Part shown: in pieces, positions 16,516 to 24,928 of the stretch
Layout: every line of letters starts with the position of its first letter
Position numbering within the stretch: position 1 is the first letter of the stretch
Position numbers and translations under genes: made by a program
Assembly (NCBI GenBank): GCA_900318615.1
Contig: ONLK01000003.1
Coordinates: 4,293 to 68,292 of the forward strand
DNA: 64,000 bases
Reading direction: 5' to 3'
Origin: an uncultured Eubacteriales bacterium
Lineage (GTDB): Bacteria > Bacillota > Clostridia > Lachnospirales > Lachnospiraceae
The notes under the pieces: model-generated
Told to the model about the DNA's origin: nothing
The model's input: only the letters and a program-made list of their open reading frames with translations
The model's database searches: none

Positions 16516-17388
16516 TTGAATTCACTGCAGCTTTGGATTTCGACGATATTCTCTTCATTAAAATTGCCGCCTTTTACCGTCTCCGATTTTTTTGAGATTC
16601 TTATCCTGGCGTGGCTGGTTTATAAACTTCTGGATTGGATTAAGACAACGCGGGCCTGGACATTGCTGAAGGGAATTATAACGATTGTCATTGCGGTGGG
16701 CGTTATATTCCTTTTGAACATGGACACGCTGATTTATATCATTGAGCACATGCTGAATGTTATCATCATAACGATTGTCGTTGTGTTCCAGCCGGAGCTG
16801 CGGAAAGTTCTGGAGAATCTGGGAGAGAAACAACTGATTTCCAGTCTGCTGCCGCTGGACAGCATGAATCAGGTGTCACAGCTTTTCAGTGATAAGACGC
16901 TGAATGAGCTGGTAAAGGCTTCCGCGGAAATGGCGAAAGTCAGGACAGGCGCCCTCATTGTTATTATGCAGAAGGAGTCTCTGGATGAATACGAGCGCAC
17001 CGGTATTAAGCTGGATGCCATGGTATCCAGCCAGCTGCTGATCAATATCTTCGAGCACAATACCCCGCTTCATGACGGAGCTGTTGTCATCCGGGGGGAC
17101 CGCGTGACGGCGGCAACCTGCTATCTTCCGCTGTCGGATAACCGGGAGCTGAGCAAGGACCTGGGAACACGTCACCGTGCGGGTGTAGGTATCAGCGAGG
17201 TTACCGATTCCTTCACGATTATTGTGTCGGAGGAGACCGGCTTTATTTCCACGGCTTACCGCGGAAAGCTGAGAAGAAACATCACTCCGGATGAACTTCG
17301 AAGGCAGCTGACGGTACTTCAGAATAAGCAGACGGCAACTCAGAAGAAATTTAAGCGGCGGAAGGGGAAATCAAAGAATGAGGCATAA
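16516..17388 (+). CDS. cdaA: Diadenylate cyclase CdaA (membrane DisA_N-domain c-di-AMP synthase)
   Basis: A 290-residue enzyme that joins two ATP into cyclic di-AMP, which controls potassium and osmolyte balance. Three hydrophobic segments occupy residues about 15-90, and the DAC domain follows. Active-site motifs HDGAVVIRGDRV and GTRHRAGVGISE are intact. The start is set at TTG 16516, 7 bases after AGGAGGAG, giving the usual length; a longer frame from 16309 would start inside the promoter region and add unrelated residues. The C-terminus is a basic tail (KKFKRRKGKSK). It overlaps cdaR by 11 bases, as in other Bacillota, but glmM, the common third gene, is absent. Confidence 0.93.
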   Translation: MNSLQLWISTIFSSLKLPPFTVSDFFEILILAWLVYKLLDWIKTTRAWTLLKGIITIVIAVGVIFLLNMDTLIYIIEHMLNVIIITIVVVFQPELRKVLENLGEKQLISSLLPLDSMNQVSQLFSDKTLNELVKASAEMAKVRTGALIVIMQKESLDEYERTGIKLDAMVSSQLLINIFEHNTPLHDGAVVIRGDRVTAATCYLPLSDNRELSKDLGTRHRAGVGISEVTDSFTIIVSEETGFISTAYRGKLRRNITPDELRRQLTVLQNKQTATQKKFKRRKGKSKNEA

Positions 17389-18751
17389 ATTTGTTGACTT
17401 CTTCACCAGAAATCTTCCTCTAAAGCTGATTTCGCTCGTTATCGCTTTTATCATCTGGATGCTGGTTACAAACAGCAACGATCCGATTGATACGAGGCTT
17501 TATTCCAACATCCAGATTACACTGGTTAATGAGGACAGCGTCGCAGATATCGGGAAGGTGGTGGAGCCGGAGGGAACCGGGACGGTTACCGTTAAAGTGA
17601 CGGAACGAAAATCCATACTGAATCAGCTTTCCAGGACGGGCAATGATTTTTATGTCGAGGCAGATCTGAATAATCTGAATGATATGAATGCCATTCCGCT
17701 TACCGTGACCTGCACCAACCCGGCGGTAACGTGGGATGAGATGGAGCTTTCCCCGACAGCATTGAAGGTTACGCTTGAAAACAAGGTAGAGCAGGCATTT
17801 CCGGTGAATGTTTCTGTTTCAGGGGAAGTTGCGCAGGCAACCGGCTGCACGGTCGGGTCCACCAGCGTAACGGAGGGCAAAAATATCCTGATTGCCGGAC
17901 CGGAATCCCTGATCAACATCATCGGGCAGGTGACGGCGCCGGTTTCCGTCTCTTCGGTGAAAGATGATACGACGCTCAGCTCCGTAGTCCGGATTACAGA
18001 TAAAAACGGGGATGCCTTCACGGAAAGCCAGATGAGCCGGCTGGAACTGAAGGACAGCGAAGGAAACCTGCTTTCGGACAGGACCGTACGGGTGGCGATC
18101 GATCTGTGGAAGATACGCAGCGATGTGCCGCTGCGGGTGAAGACTACAGGGACACCGGCACCGGGATATTTCGTTTCCGATGTGGAAACTATTCCGAAGA
18201 CGATTACGATTGCCGGAACGGATGAGGCGCTGGAACAGGTCGGAGATAAGCTGGATGTTATTGACAGTGTGAATGTGAACGGGGCTTCCAGGGATATCTC
18301 CGAAGAAATTGACCTGACCGATACACTGTCCGGGTATTCTTCCCTGAAACTGGTGAATGAAGATGATCCGACGGTCAGCGTGGAGGTTACCATTGAGAAG
18401 AGCGGTGACCGGACGTTTGAACTGCCGGTCGGAAATATTGAACTTCTCAACAAGCCGGATGACATGAAACTGGTGTTTACTCCGGCAGATCTGCTGGATG
18501 TAAGCCTGCATTCGGATGATTATGATTTTTCTGATTTCAGCGTTACGGACATTAAGGCATCGGTTGATCTGACACCCTGTGAGACGGAGGGAAACTATGA
18601 ACTTCCGGTGGAACTCGAGGTGCCGGAAGGGTATGAGGTAAATGATGAGGTGACGATTACCGTTAATTCGTCCGTCATTTCGGAAACAGATACTTCAGGG
18701 ACCGTCATCCGGAAGCAGCGTACCGGGGATGAAGAACAATCGACCGAATAA
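17378..18751 (+). CDS. cdaR: YbbR-domain regulator of CdaA (CdaR)
   Basis: A 457-residue membrane-anchored extracellular protein. One N-terminal transmembrane segment (about residues 14-32, LPLKLISLVIAFIIWMLVTN) is followed by four YbbR-type beta domains of about 85 residues each (roughly 50-125, 135-220, 230-320, 330-415) with the recurrent pattern of Val/Thr-rich strands. CdaR binds CdaA and tunes c-di-AMP synthesis. The C-terminal 30 residues are polar. The start ATG at 17378 overlaps cdaA, so the two are translationally coupled. A strong terminator follows at 18782. Confidence 0.9.
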   Translation: MRHKFVDFFTRNLPLKLISLVIAFIIWMLVTNSNDPIDTRLYSNIQITLVNEDSVADIGKVVEPEGTGTVTVKVTERKSILNQLSRTGNDFYVEADLNNLNDMNAIPLTVTCTNPAVTWDEMELSPTALKVTLENKVEQAFPVNVSVSGEVAQATGCTVGSTSVTEGKNILIAGPESLINIIGQVTAPVSVSSVKDDTTLSSVVRITDKNGDAFTESQMSRLELKDSEGNLLSDRTVRVAIDLWKIRSDVPLRVKTTGTPAPGYFVSDVETIPKTITIAGTDEALEQVGDKLDVIDSVNVNGASRDISEEIDLTDTLSGYSSLKLVNEDDPTVSVEVTIEKSGDRTFELPVGNIELLNKPDDMKLVFTPADLLDVSLHSDDYDFSDFSVTDIKASVDLTPCETEGNYELPVELEVPEGYEVNDEVTITVNSSVISETDTSGTVIRKQRTGDEEQSTE

Positions 18752-18781
18752 GTGCTGAAGAACAATTAGTGAAGAACGAAT

Positions 18782-18824
18782 AAAAGAGGGATCGGAGATA
18801 CTCATTCTCCGGTCCCTCTTTTTT
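18782..18824 (+). terminator. Strong rho-independent terminator after cdaR
   Basis: GAGGGATCGGAGA pairs with TCTCCGGTCCCTC (one G-T pair), loop TACTCAT, then TTTTTT. The A-run on the left side means it could also end the convergent minus-strand gene. Confidence 0.9.
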
Positions 18825-18919
18825 ACTCAGACCCTGTGCAGTTCAGAGCCTGGTGCAGTTTACTTTGTTTCTTCGAAACCTCCCGGCATTACAACGAAAC
18901 TTGAAACTTCCCGGCATCA

Positions 18920-20314
18920 TCAGATGTTCGGATCAGTCGGATCGTAGCTGGTTGAGATGGTCAGTTTTGCAGGGCGCTGCAGCGGATCGTCACTCTTTGA
19001 TCCGTTGAAGATATAAACCTGTGTGCCTACCGGGCAGTGGGTGTAGATATAATAAACAGCGCCGCAGGGCATCCGGATGCATCCGTGGGAAGCCGGACTT
19101 CCGAGTTTGTTGTATTCTAACGTGTACAGAGAACGATTATTTCCGTACTGCGAATACATGACAGAGTGGAACAGGTACGGACTGAAGGTCTGACCCCGCG
19201 AGGAAACCAGATGCATACAGTACTGCCCGTATGTTCCTCCGTCCAGGGTCCACCATCTGTGTTTGGAACCTATGTAGCGGGTACCGTTCGGAGTCGGTCC
19301 GTACAGACCTGTGGAGCAGAGGAATGCCTGTACCGGAATTCCGCCCTGGAATACGGTTACAACCTGTGTCCCCTTATTCACCTGTATGTACCATCCGCCG
19401 GAGGCTGTGATATAACCGTTCTTTCCAAAGTTGTAGGTAGTATTTCCGATCTTCTTACTTCCGGTTGTCATGGCACCGGTGGATGCGTCCATGTAGTAGG
19501 TCTTACCGTTTATTGTGACCCAGCCCTTCTGCATGACACCGCTTGTCGGATTGAAATAATACTTTTTGCCGGACAGGGTCATCCAGCCGGTGACAGCCTG
19601 GCCGTTCTTCTTAAAGTAATATTTGCTTCCCTTGTAGCTGACCCAGCCGGTCCGCATGGTCGGACTGAAGAAATAAATGCGTCCGTTGTGGCGGACAATG
19701 CCGGTGGTACGGCGGCCGTTGGAACCGAAGTAATAATATTTGCCTCCGATTTTATAAAGCCCTGTGGCCATGTGGTTTTTATTTGCCTTATCGAAATAGT
19801 AGGTATATTTTCCCACCTTTTTCCAGCCGTTGGTAACAGCGCCGGTTCCCGGATCAAAATAGAAGGTATATTTTCCTATTTTAATAATGCCGGTTGCCAT
19901 GGCGCCGGTCGGGCGGAAATAGTAATATTTGCCGCTGATTTTTTTAAGTCCGGTCACAGCCCTGCATGTTTTCGGATTAAAATAATACTTATACTTACCG
20001 CTTTTGCGCCATCCCCGGATCAACTTTCCGTTTTTCTGGGCATAATAGGTGCCCTTTTTTGTCCGGAGCAGACAATTGCTGTAAACACGACCGCTCGTTT
20101 CCCGGAAATAATATAAATCTCCGGAGCCGGACGGAACCTCGTGTACGCCGATGCTCATCGATACAGGTTTGTTGGTAGATGAGTTGTACAGATAAGTCTT
20201 CCTGCCTATCTTTTTCAGATATACGGAGCTTGCCTGAACTGCTCCCGCGAAGGTCATGACCAGCAGGAACATGAGCAGAAATGACAGCAGCCCTTTCCTA
20301 AGCTTCTTTGACAT
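18920..20314 (-). CDS. Secreted L,D-transpeptidase with YG-type wall-binding repeats
   Basis: A 464-residue exported protein. Residues 1-28 form a signal peptide ending near VQASS. Residues about 30-310 carry roughly a dozen aromatic repeats of 20-22 residues (GWKKVGKYTYYFD type), resembling choline- or glucan-binding cell-wall repeats. The C-terminal 135 residues are a YkuD catalytic domain: SPASHGCIRMP contains the nucleophile Cys412 with His410 nearby. Such enzymes form 3-3 cross-links in peptidoglycan or attach proteins. The repeats likely hold it on a glycan or teichoic acid. It is divergent from the polysaccharide cluster that begins 200 bases away. The minus-strand promoter at 20383-20411 is the likely start of transcription. 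GGGAGGGAG precedes the ATG. Confidence 0.92.
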   Translation of the reverse strand: MSKKLRKGLLSFLLMFLLVMTFAGAVQASSVYLKKIGRKTYLYNSSTNKPVSMSIGVHEVPSGSGDLYYFRETSGRVYSNCLLRTKKGTYYAQKNGKLIRGWRKSGKYKYYFNPKTCRAVTGLKKISGKYYYFRPTGAMATGIIKIGKYTFYFDPGTGAVTNGWKKVGKYTYYFDKANKNHMATGLYKIGGKYYYFGSNGRRTTGIVRHNGRIYFFSPTMRTGWVSYKGSKYYFKKNGQAVTGWMTLSGKKYYFNPTSGVMQKGWVTINGKTYYMDASTGAMTTGSKKIGNTTYNFGKNGYITASGGWYIQVNKGTQVVTVFQGGIPVQAFLCSTGLYGPTPNGTRYIGSKHRWWTLDGGTYGQYCMHLVSSRGQTFSPYLFHSVMYSQYGNNRSLYTLEYNKLGSPASHGCIRMPCGAVYYIYTHCPVGTQVYIFNGSKSDDPLQRPAKLTISTSYDPTDPNI

Positions 20315-20382
20315 TTGTTCTCCCTCCCTTGAAAATTGCGGATGAGTACTCTGCAGATGAATACTTCATCAGTGTGTAAGTT

Positions 20383-20411
20383 ATTATATCAGCCGCAGGG
20401 TGGTTTCGCAA
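20383..20411 (-). promoter_or_regulatory. Promoter of the L,D-transpeptidase gene
   Basis: On the minus strand: TTGCGA (20411-20406), 17-base spacer, TATAAT (20388-20383). Both boxes are close to consensus. It lies 69 bases before the start codon at 20314. Confidence 0.65.
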
Positions 20412-20466
20412 GGCGGCGGGAGGAGGCGGACGGAACAATTAAGAAAGAGATAAGAAATGGCGGATA

Positions 20467-20495
20467 TTGTGTTTTGTGAGGAAGTAGGCTATAAT
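20467..20495 (+). promoter_or_regulatory. Promoter of the polysaccharide cluster
   Basis: TTGTGT (20467-20472), 17-base spacer, TATAAT (20490-20495), 35 bases before the first gene. It is divergent from the minus-strand promoter, with about 55 bases between the -35 boxes. Confidence 0.65.
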
Positions 20496-20530
20496 ATGGG
20501 CGATTCTATGGTCGAAAGGACCTTTATCGG

Positions 20531-22675
20531 ATGATAAAAAGGGAAAGATATAAAAGGCTGATCATGTTTCTGGCGTCCGTTCTGGTAATCGGACTTCAGA
20601 CATTGGATTTTACAGGTATCTGGTATAAATATTACAACTACCGAAGCGTTATCGGACGAATGTATTTTCGCAGGGGCTACTGGTCGCTGTTTCTTTTGTA
20701 TGCAGTGATCGTCCTGCTGGTTTCTCTGCTGTTCGGTGCTTTGAAAATCGGCTCCATGCGGACATTGAATGCGATTGTCGCGCAGATTTTGTCGGTTATT
20801 GCTTCCAACGCCCTGTTTTATGTGCAGCTGGCACTGATCGGACGGTGGAAGGTAATGCAGCATATTACGCCGATGCTGAAACTGACGCTTTACAATGCCC
20901 TTCTGGTGACCGTGTGGGTTGTTGCGATGCGGCGTATTTACATGAAGATATATCCGCCGCGGCAGACAATCCTCATCTATGACCGGAACAGTCCGGAACG
21001 GCTGAAAAAAGACCTCTCCTCCAGAAAGGATAAATACATTGTCAGTGAGACGGTGCCACTGAACAGCGGACTTGATTATATTATGGAAAGAATTCCTCAC
21101 TACGAGAGCGTTATTCTGGGGGATCTCCCGGCGCATGAGAGGAATGTGCTGCTCAAGTACTGTTTTGCCAATAACATCCGCTGCTATTGCAGCCCGAAAA
21201 TCTCCGACATCATGGTGATGAGCTCGGAGACCATTAATATGTTTGATACGCCGCTTCTCCTTTTCCGCAATGCCGGACTGACGGTGGAACAGGCTTTTTT
21301 CAAGCGCCTTTTTGATATACTACTTTCTGTCCTTTTTCTGATCCTGTTTTCTCCTGCGTTTGCAATTATTGCCCTCCTGATTAAACTGTATGACGGCGGG
21401 CCGGTATTTTACAGACAGCCGCGCCTTACGCTGAATGGAAAAGTTTTTCAGATTATAAAATTCCGCAGCATGCGCGTGGATTCTGAAAAGGCGGGAGCGC
21501 GGCTGGCGATGAAGGATGACAGCCGCATCACACCGGTAGGGCGCGTCATCCGCCGGATCCACTTTGACGAAATCCCACAGTTTATCAATATTCTGAAGGG
21601 AGATATGTCCATTGTCGGACCGCGCCCGGAACGCCCGGAGATTGCGGCAGAATATGAAAAGGAGATTCCGGAATTTGCGTTCCGCCTGAAGGTGAAAGCC
21701 GGGCTGACCGGGTACGCCCAGGTGTACGGAAAATATAACACAAAGCCCTACGACAAGCTGAAGCTCGATCTTACCTATATTGAAAATTATTCCTTTATTC
21801 TGGATATGCAGCTGATTGCGGCGACCGTCAAGGTTGTCTTCCAGAAGGATAATACGGAGGGCGTTGAAAAGTGGCAGAAAACCGCGTCGGAAAATATGGA
21901 TACTCTCCATCCGGAGCGGGCCGGAGACAAGGAGCTTATTTCCGTCTGCATGCCAGCCTGGAACAGTGAAAAGACGATCACGCAGGCGATCGATTCGGTG
22001 CTTGTTCAGAAAGTCCCGCTGGAGCTTATTGTTGTGGACGACTGCTCCACGGATTCGACAGCTCAGAAGGTAAAGGCATATGCCGCTGCGGACAAGCGGG
22101 TTCGCTATGTCCGCAATGACAGAAATCTCGGCGCGGCAGGAAGCCGCAACCGGGCTGTTTCCATGGCGAAGGGAAACTATATTGCTTTTCTGGATTCGGA
22201 TGATTACTGGGCGGAGGGCAAACTGAAGGAGCAGATGACGGTCCTTCGGGAGAGCGGGTGTGTGCTTTGCTGTACCGGGCGGGAGATATTAAATGCGGAC
22301 GGCACACACACGGGACTTCAGATCGGCGTGCGGGAGAAAATCACGTATCGTTCCCTTCTGCGGTCGAATGTGATTAATTGTTCTTCGGTACTGATCCGCA
22401 CATCGGCCGCCAGAGAATTTCCCATGGAGCATGAAGACAGCCATGAGGATTATATTACATGGCTGAAAGTATTGAAAAAATACGGAAGCGCGGCCGGAAT
22501 AAACGAGCCGCTGCTGTATTACCGGCAGAGCGCAGGAAGCAAATCGGGCAGCAAATGGAAATCCGCCCGCATGACATACTGGGTTTATCGGTATGCCGGG
22601 TTCAGCCCGCTGGGCAGCACATGGCATTTTCTGATTTATGCCATCTGCGGTTTGTTCAAATATTCAAATATGTGA
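20531..22675 (+). CDS. Polyprenyl-phosphate sugar-1-phosphate transferase fused to a GT2 glycosyltransferase
   Basis: A 714-residue two-enzyme fusion. Residues 1-460 are a WcaJ/EpsE-type initiating transferase: four N-terminal transmembrane segments, a soluble middle domain, one further membrane segment (about 262-285) and the catalytic bacterial sugar transferase domain with KFRSMRVDSEKAG and GDMSIVGPRPERPE. This part would load a sugar-1-phosphate onto undecaprenyl phosphate. Residues about 468-714 are a complete GT-A family 2 domain: LISVCMPAWNSEKT, VVDDCSTDSTAQK, and the DxD-like LDSDDYW near residue 553. The GT2 part could add the second sugar. AAAGGA precedes ATG 20531. The fusion is continuous with no frameshift. 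Sugar specificity is unknown. It opens the cluster. Confidence 0.92.
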   Translation: MIKRERYKRLIMFLASVLVIGLQTLDFTGIWYKYYNYRSVIGRMYFRRGYWSLFLLYAVIVLLVSLLFGALKIGSMRTLNAIVAQILSVIASNALFYVQLALIGRWKVMQHITPMLKLTLYNALLVTVWVVAMRRIYMKIYPPRQTILIYDRNSPERLKKDLSSRKDKYIVSETVPLNSGLDYIMERIPHYESVILGDLPAHERNVLLKYCFANNIRCYCSPKISDIMVMSSETINMFDTPLLLFRNAGLTVEQAFFKRLFDILLSVLFLILFSPAFAIIALLIKLYDGGPVFYRQPRLTLNGKVFQIIKFRSMRVDSEKAGARLAMKDDSRITPVGRVIRRIHFDEIPQFINILKGDMSIVGPRPERPEIAAEYEKEIPEFAFRLKVKAGLTGYAQVYGKYNTKPYDKLKLDLTYIENYSFILDMQLIAATVKVVFQKDNTEGVEKWQKTASENMDTLHPERAGDKELISVCMPAWNSEKTITQAIDSVLVQKVPLELIVVDDCSTDSTAQKVKAYAAADKRVRYVRNDRNLGAAGSRNRAVSMAKGNYIAFLDSDDYWAEGKLKEQMTVLRESGCVLCCTGREILNADGTHTGLQIGVREKITYRSLLRSNVINCSSVLIRTSAAREFPMEHEDSHEDYITWLKVLKKYGSAAGINEPLLYYRQSAGSKSGSKWKSARMTYWVYRYAGFSPLGSTWHFLIYAICGLFKYSNM

Positions 22676-22694
22676 CTGATCATTGCCCGGCCAT

Positions 22695-22717
22695 CCGGCA
22701 GGAAATTTTCCTGCCGG
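22695..22717. other. Near-perfect palindrome between the fusion gene and wzm
   Basis: CCGGCAGGAA pairs with TTCCTGCCGG around an AT-rich centre. There is no T-run, so it may be a processing or partial-attenuation hairpin rather than a terminator. A related hairpin occurs at 46046-46072. Confidence 0.5.
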
Positions 22718-22751
22718 CATTGCCGGCGGGGCAGCAGTATAAGGAAAGTAT

Positions 22752-23561
22752 ATGCAGAAGGAAAGAGATGCCGCCGGAACGGACAGCAAAAAAAGCGTCC
22801 TGGTTCTGATTTCGAGGCTTTCAAAAAATGACTTTAAGACCAAATATGCCGGATCCTATCTTGGGATTTTCTGGGCGTTCGTTCAGCCGGTAGTAACTAT
22901 TTTCGTTTACTGGTTCGTTTTTTCAACGCTCCGTGCGGGCCGGGTGCGGGATGTGCCGTATGTGCTGTGGCTGATCGCAGGGCTGATCCCATGGTTTTTC
23001 TTTCAGGATGCGCTGAACAGCGGCACCACCTCTCTGATCGAGTACAGCTATCTTGTGAAAAAGGTTGTATTTAACATTGATGTGCTGCCGATCGTCAAAC
23101 TCTGTTCATCCTTGTACGTCCATCTGTTTTTTATGGCCGTGCTTGTGCTCATCTATACGCTGATGGGATATTTCCCGGGGCTGACGGTAATCCAGATCCT
23201 TTATTACTCGGCGGCCATGTTCATCATGGTGCTGGGGCTGTGTTATTTTACAAGCGCCGTTGATATTTTCTTCCGCGATCTGACTCAGATTATCAATATT
23301 GTCCTGCAGGTCGGCGTCTGGATGACACCGATCATGTGGAATTTTGAGGATCTGAACATTAAGGGACCGTTGATCTATATTTTTAAGGCTAATCCGATGT
23401 ACTACATCGTGGAGGGGTACCGCGATTCAATGATCAACAAGGTATGGTTCTGGGAAAGGCCGTTCCTTACCCTGTATTTCTGGGCGGTGACGGCCCTGTT
23501 TTTCTGGATCGGACGCATTGTGTTCAAGAAACTGAAGGTTCACTTCGCAGATGTATTGTAA
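22752..23561 (+). CDS. wzm: ABC-2 type polysaccharide export permease (Wzm/TagG family)
   Basis: A 269-residue permease with six predicted membrane segments and the family hallmark YLGIFWAFVQPV near residues 36-48. LDILPI-like spacing and the conserved NPMYYIVEGYRD loop (about 215-226) match O-antigen and teichoic-acid exporters. It would form a dimeric channel that moves undecaprenyl-linked glycan across the membrane, driven by the ATPase encoded next. AAGGAAAG is placed 6 bases before ATG 22752. The gene is 76 bases after the fusion gene and 18 bases before the ATPase. Confidence 0.92.
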   Translation: MQKERDAAGTDSKKSVLVLISRLSKNDFKTKYAGSYLGIFWAFVQPVVTIFVYWFVFSTLRAGRVRDVPYVLWLIAGLIPWFFFQDALNSGTTSLIEYSYLVKKVVFNIDVLPIVKLCSSLYVHLFFMAVLVLIYTLMGYFPGLTVIQILYYSAAMFIMVLGLCYFTSAVDIFFRDLTQIINIVLQVGVWMTPIMWNFEDLNIKGPLIYIFKANPMYYIVEGYRDSMINKVWFWERPFLTLYFWAVTALFFWIGRIVFKKLKVHFADVL

Positions 23562-23579
23562 TTATCCTGAGGAATTCGA

Positions 23580-24911
23580 ATGAGTGAAGAAATAAAAGCG
23601 GCGGGGAGAGATATGGACAGTGATACGGCCATTTCCGTCCGCCATCTGAGTAAGGTTTACAAACTCTATAAGCGCAACCGCGACCGGTTCATAGAATCAC
23701 TGGGGCTTTCGAAAAAAAAGACACTGTCTACGAACCTTTATGCGCTGAACGACGTCAGCTTTGACGTCCGAAGAGGCGAGACGGTCGGCATTATCGGAAC
23801 GAACGGTTCCGGAAAATCGACGATTCTGAAGATTATAACCGGTGTTCTGAGTCAGACGAGCGGCGATATCGATGTGAACGGGCGAATCAGTGCGCTGCTG
23901 GAGCTGGGGGCCGGATTTAATATGGAATATACGGGCATTGAGAACGTGTATCTGAACGGCACCATGCTCGGATTTTCAAAAGAGGAAATCGATGCGCGGC
24001 TGCAGCAGATCCTGGATTTTGCGGACATCGGGGAATTTGTAAATCAGCCGGTAAAGACGTATTCCAGCGGTATGTTTGTACGCCTTGCCTTTGCTCTGGC
24101 CATCAACATTGACCCGGAAATTTTAATTGTAGATGAGGCTCTTTCGGTAGGCGATGTCTTTTTTCAGTCGAAATGCTACCGCAAATTTGAAGAGTTTAAG
24201 AACAACGGGAAGACGATCCTGTTTGTCAGCCACGATCTGGGGGCTGTGAATAAATACTGCGACCGGGTTATTCTGCTCAATAAGGGTGTAAAACTGGCGG
24301 AAGGCGAACCGAAAAAGATGGTGGACCTGTATAAAAAACTGCTGGTCGGCCAGCTTGATCTGAACACGCTGGAAGCCCGGAAAAATGCACCGTCCATCCG
24401 GGATGCAGTTTCCGATATCCCGGAGGGTGAAAAAAACATCTGGACCAGAGCTTTTGAGATCAACCCGGAAATTAACGAATATGGAGACGGTATTGCGCAG
24501 ATCACGGATTTCAATATTCTTGATGCGGACGGCCGCTCTTCCAACACGATTGAGAAGGGGACCGTGTGCACCATCCTGATGCGTGTGAAATTTTTTGCGC
24601 GGGTGGACGATCCGATTTATGCGTTTACGATTACGAATCTGAAGGGAACCGAAATTACCGGGACAAACAGCCTGTTTGAGAAGGTCTCGGTCAAGGCGAT
24701 GAAGAAAGGGGACGTTCAGGAGATTTCGTTTAAGCAGAAGATGGACATGCAGGGCGGCGAATATATGCTTTCCTTTGGCTGCACAGGATACAACGGGGTG
24801 GATTTTGTGGTCCATCACCGGCTGTATGAAGCCTGCAATCTGACAATTGTCTCGGTGAAGAATACCGTCGGTTTCTATGATACAAATTCGGTGGTAGAAC
24901 TGCTGAACTAA
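23580..24911 (+). CDS. wzt: ABC transporter ATPase with C-terminal glycan-binding domain (Wzt type)
   Basis: A 443-residue ATPase. Residues about 15-250 are the nucleotide-binding domain: GTNGSGKST with Lys79, signature YSSGM near 161-165, ILIVDEAL Walker B near 181-188 and the SHDL switch His. Residues about 285-443 are an additional beta-sandwich, as in Wzt of E. coli O9a and of Gram-positive S-layer glycan loci, where it recognises the modified non-reducing end of the finished chain. This makes export dependent on chain termination. The adjacent gene encodes a methyltransferase/kinase-like protein that could produce that end group. The pairing is inferred from known systems. Confidence 0.93.
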   Translation: MSEEIKAAGRDMDSDTAISVRHLSKVYKLYKRNRDRFIESLGLSKKKTLSTNLYALNDVSFDVRRGETVGIIGTNGSGKSTILKIITGVLSQTSGDIDVNGRISALLELGAGFNMEYTGIENVYLNGTMLGFSKEEIDARLQQILDFADIGEFVNQPVKTYSSGMFVRLAFALAINIDPEILIVDEALSVGDVFFQSKCYRKFEEFKNNGKTILFVSHDLGAVNKYCDRVILLNKGVKLAEGEPKKMVDLYKKLLVGQLDLNTLEARKNAPSIRDAVSDIPEGEKNIWTRAFEINPEINEYGDGIAQITDFNILDADGRSSNTIEKGTVCTILMRVKFFARVDDPIYAFTITNLKGTEITGTNSLFEKVSVKAMKKGDVQEISFKQKMDMQGGEYMLSFGCTGYNGVDFVVHHRLYEACNLTIVSVKNTVGFYDTNSVVELLN

Positions 24912-24928
24912 ACATGGGGAGTGCTGTA

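Noticed and set aside
19166..20116. 316-residue plus-strand frame opposite the L,D-transpeptidase
   Set aside because: The repeated pattern only reflects the minus-strand YG repeats; no start signal.
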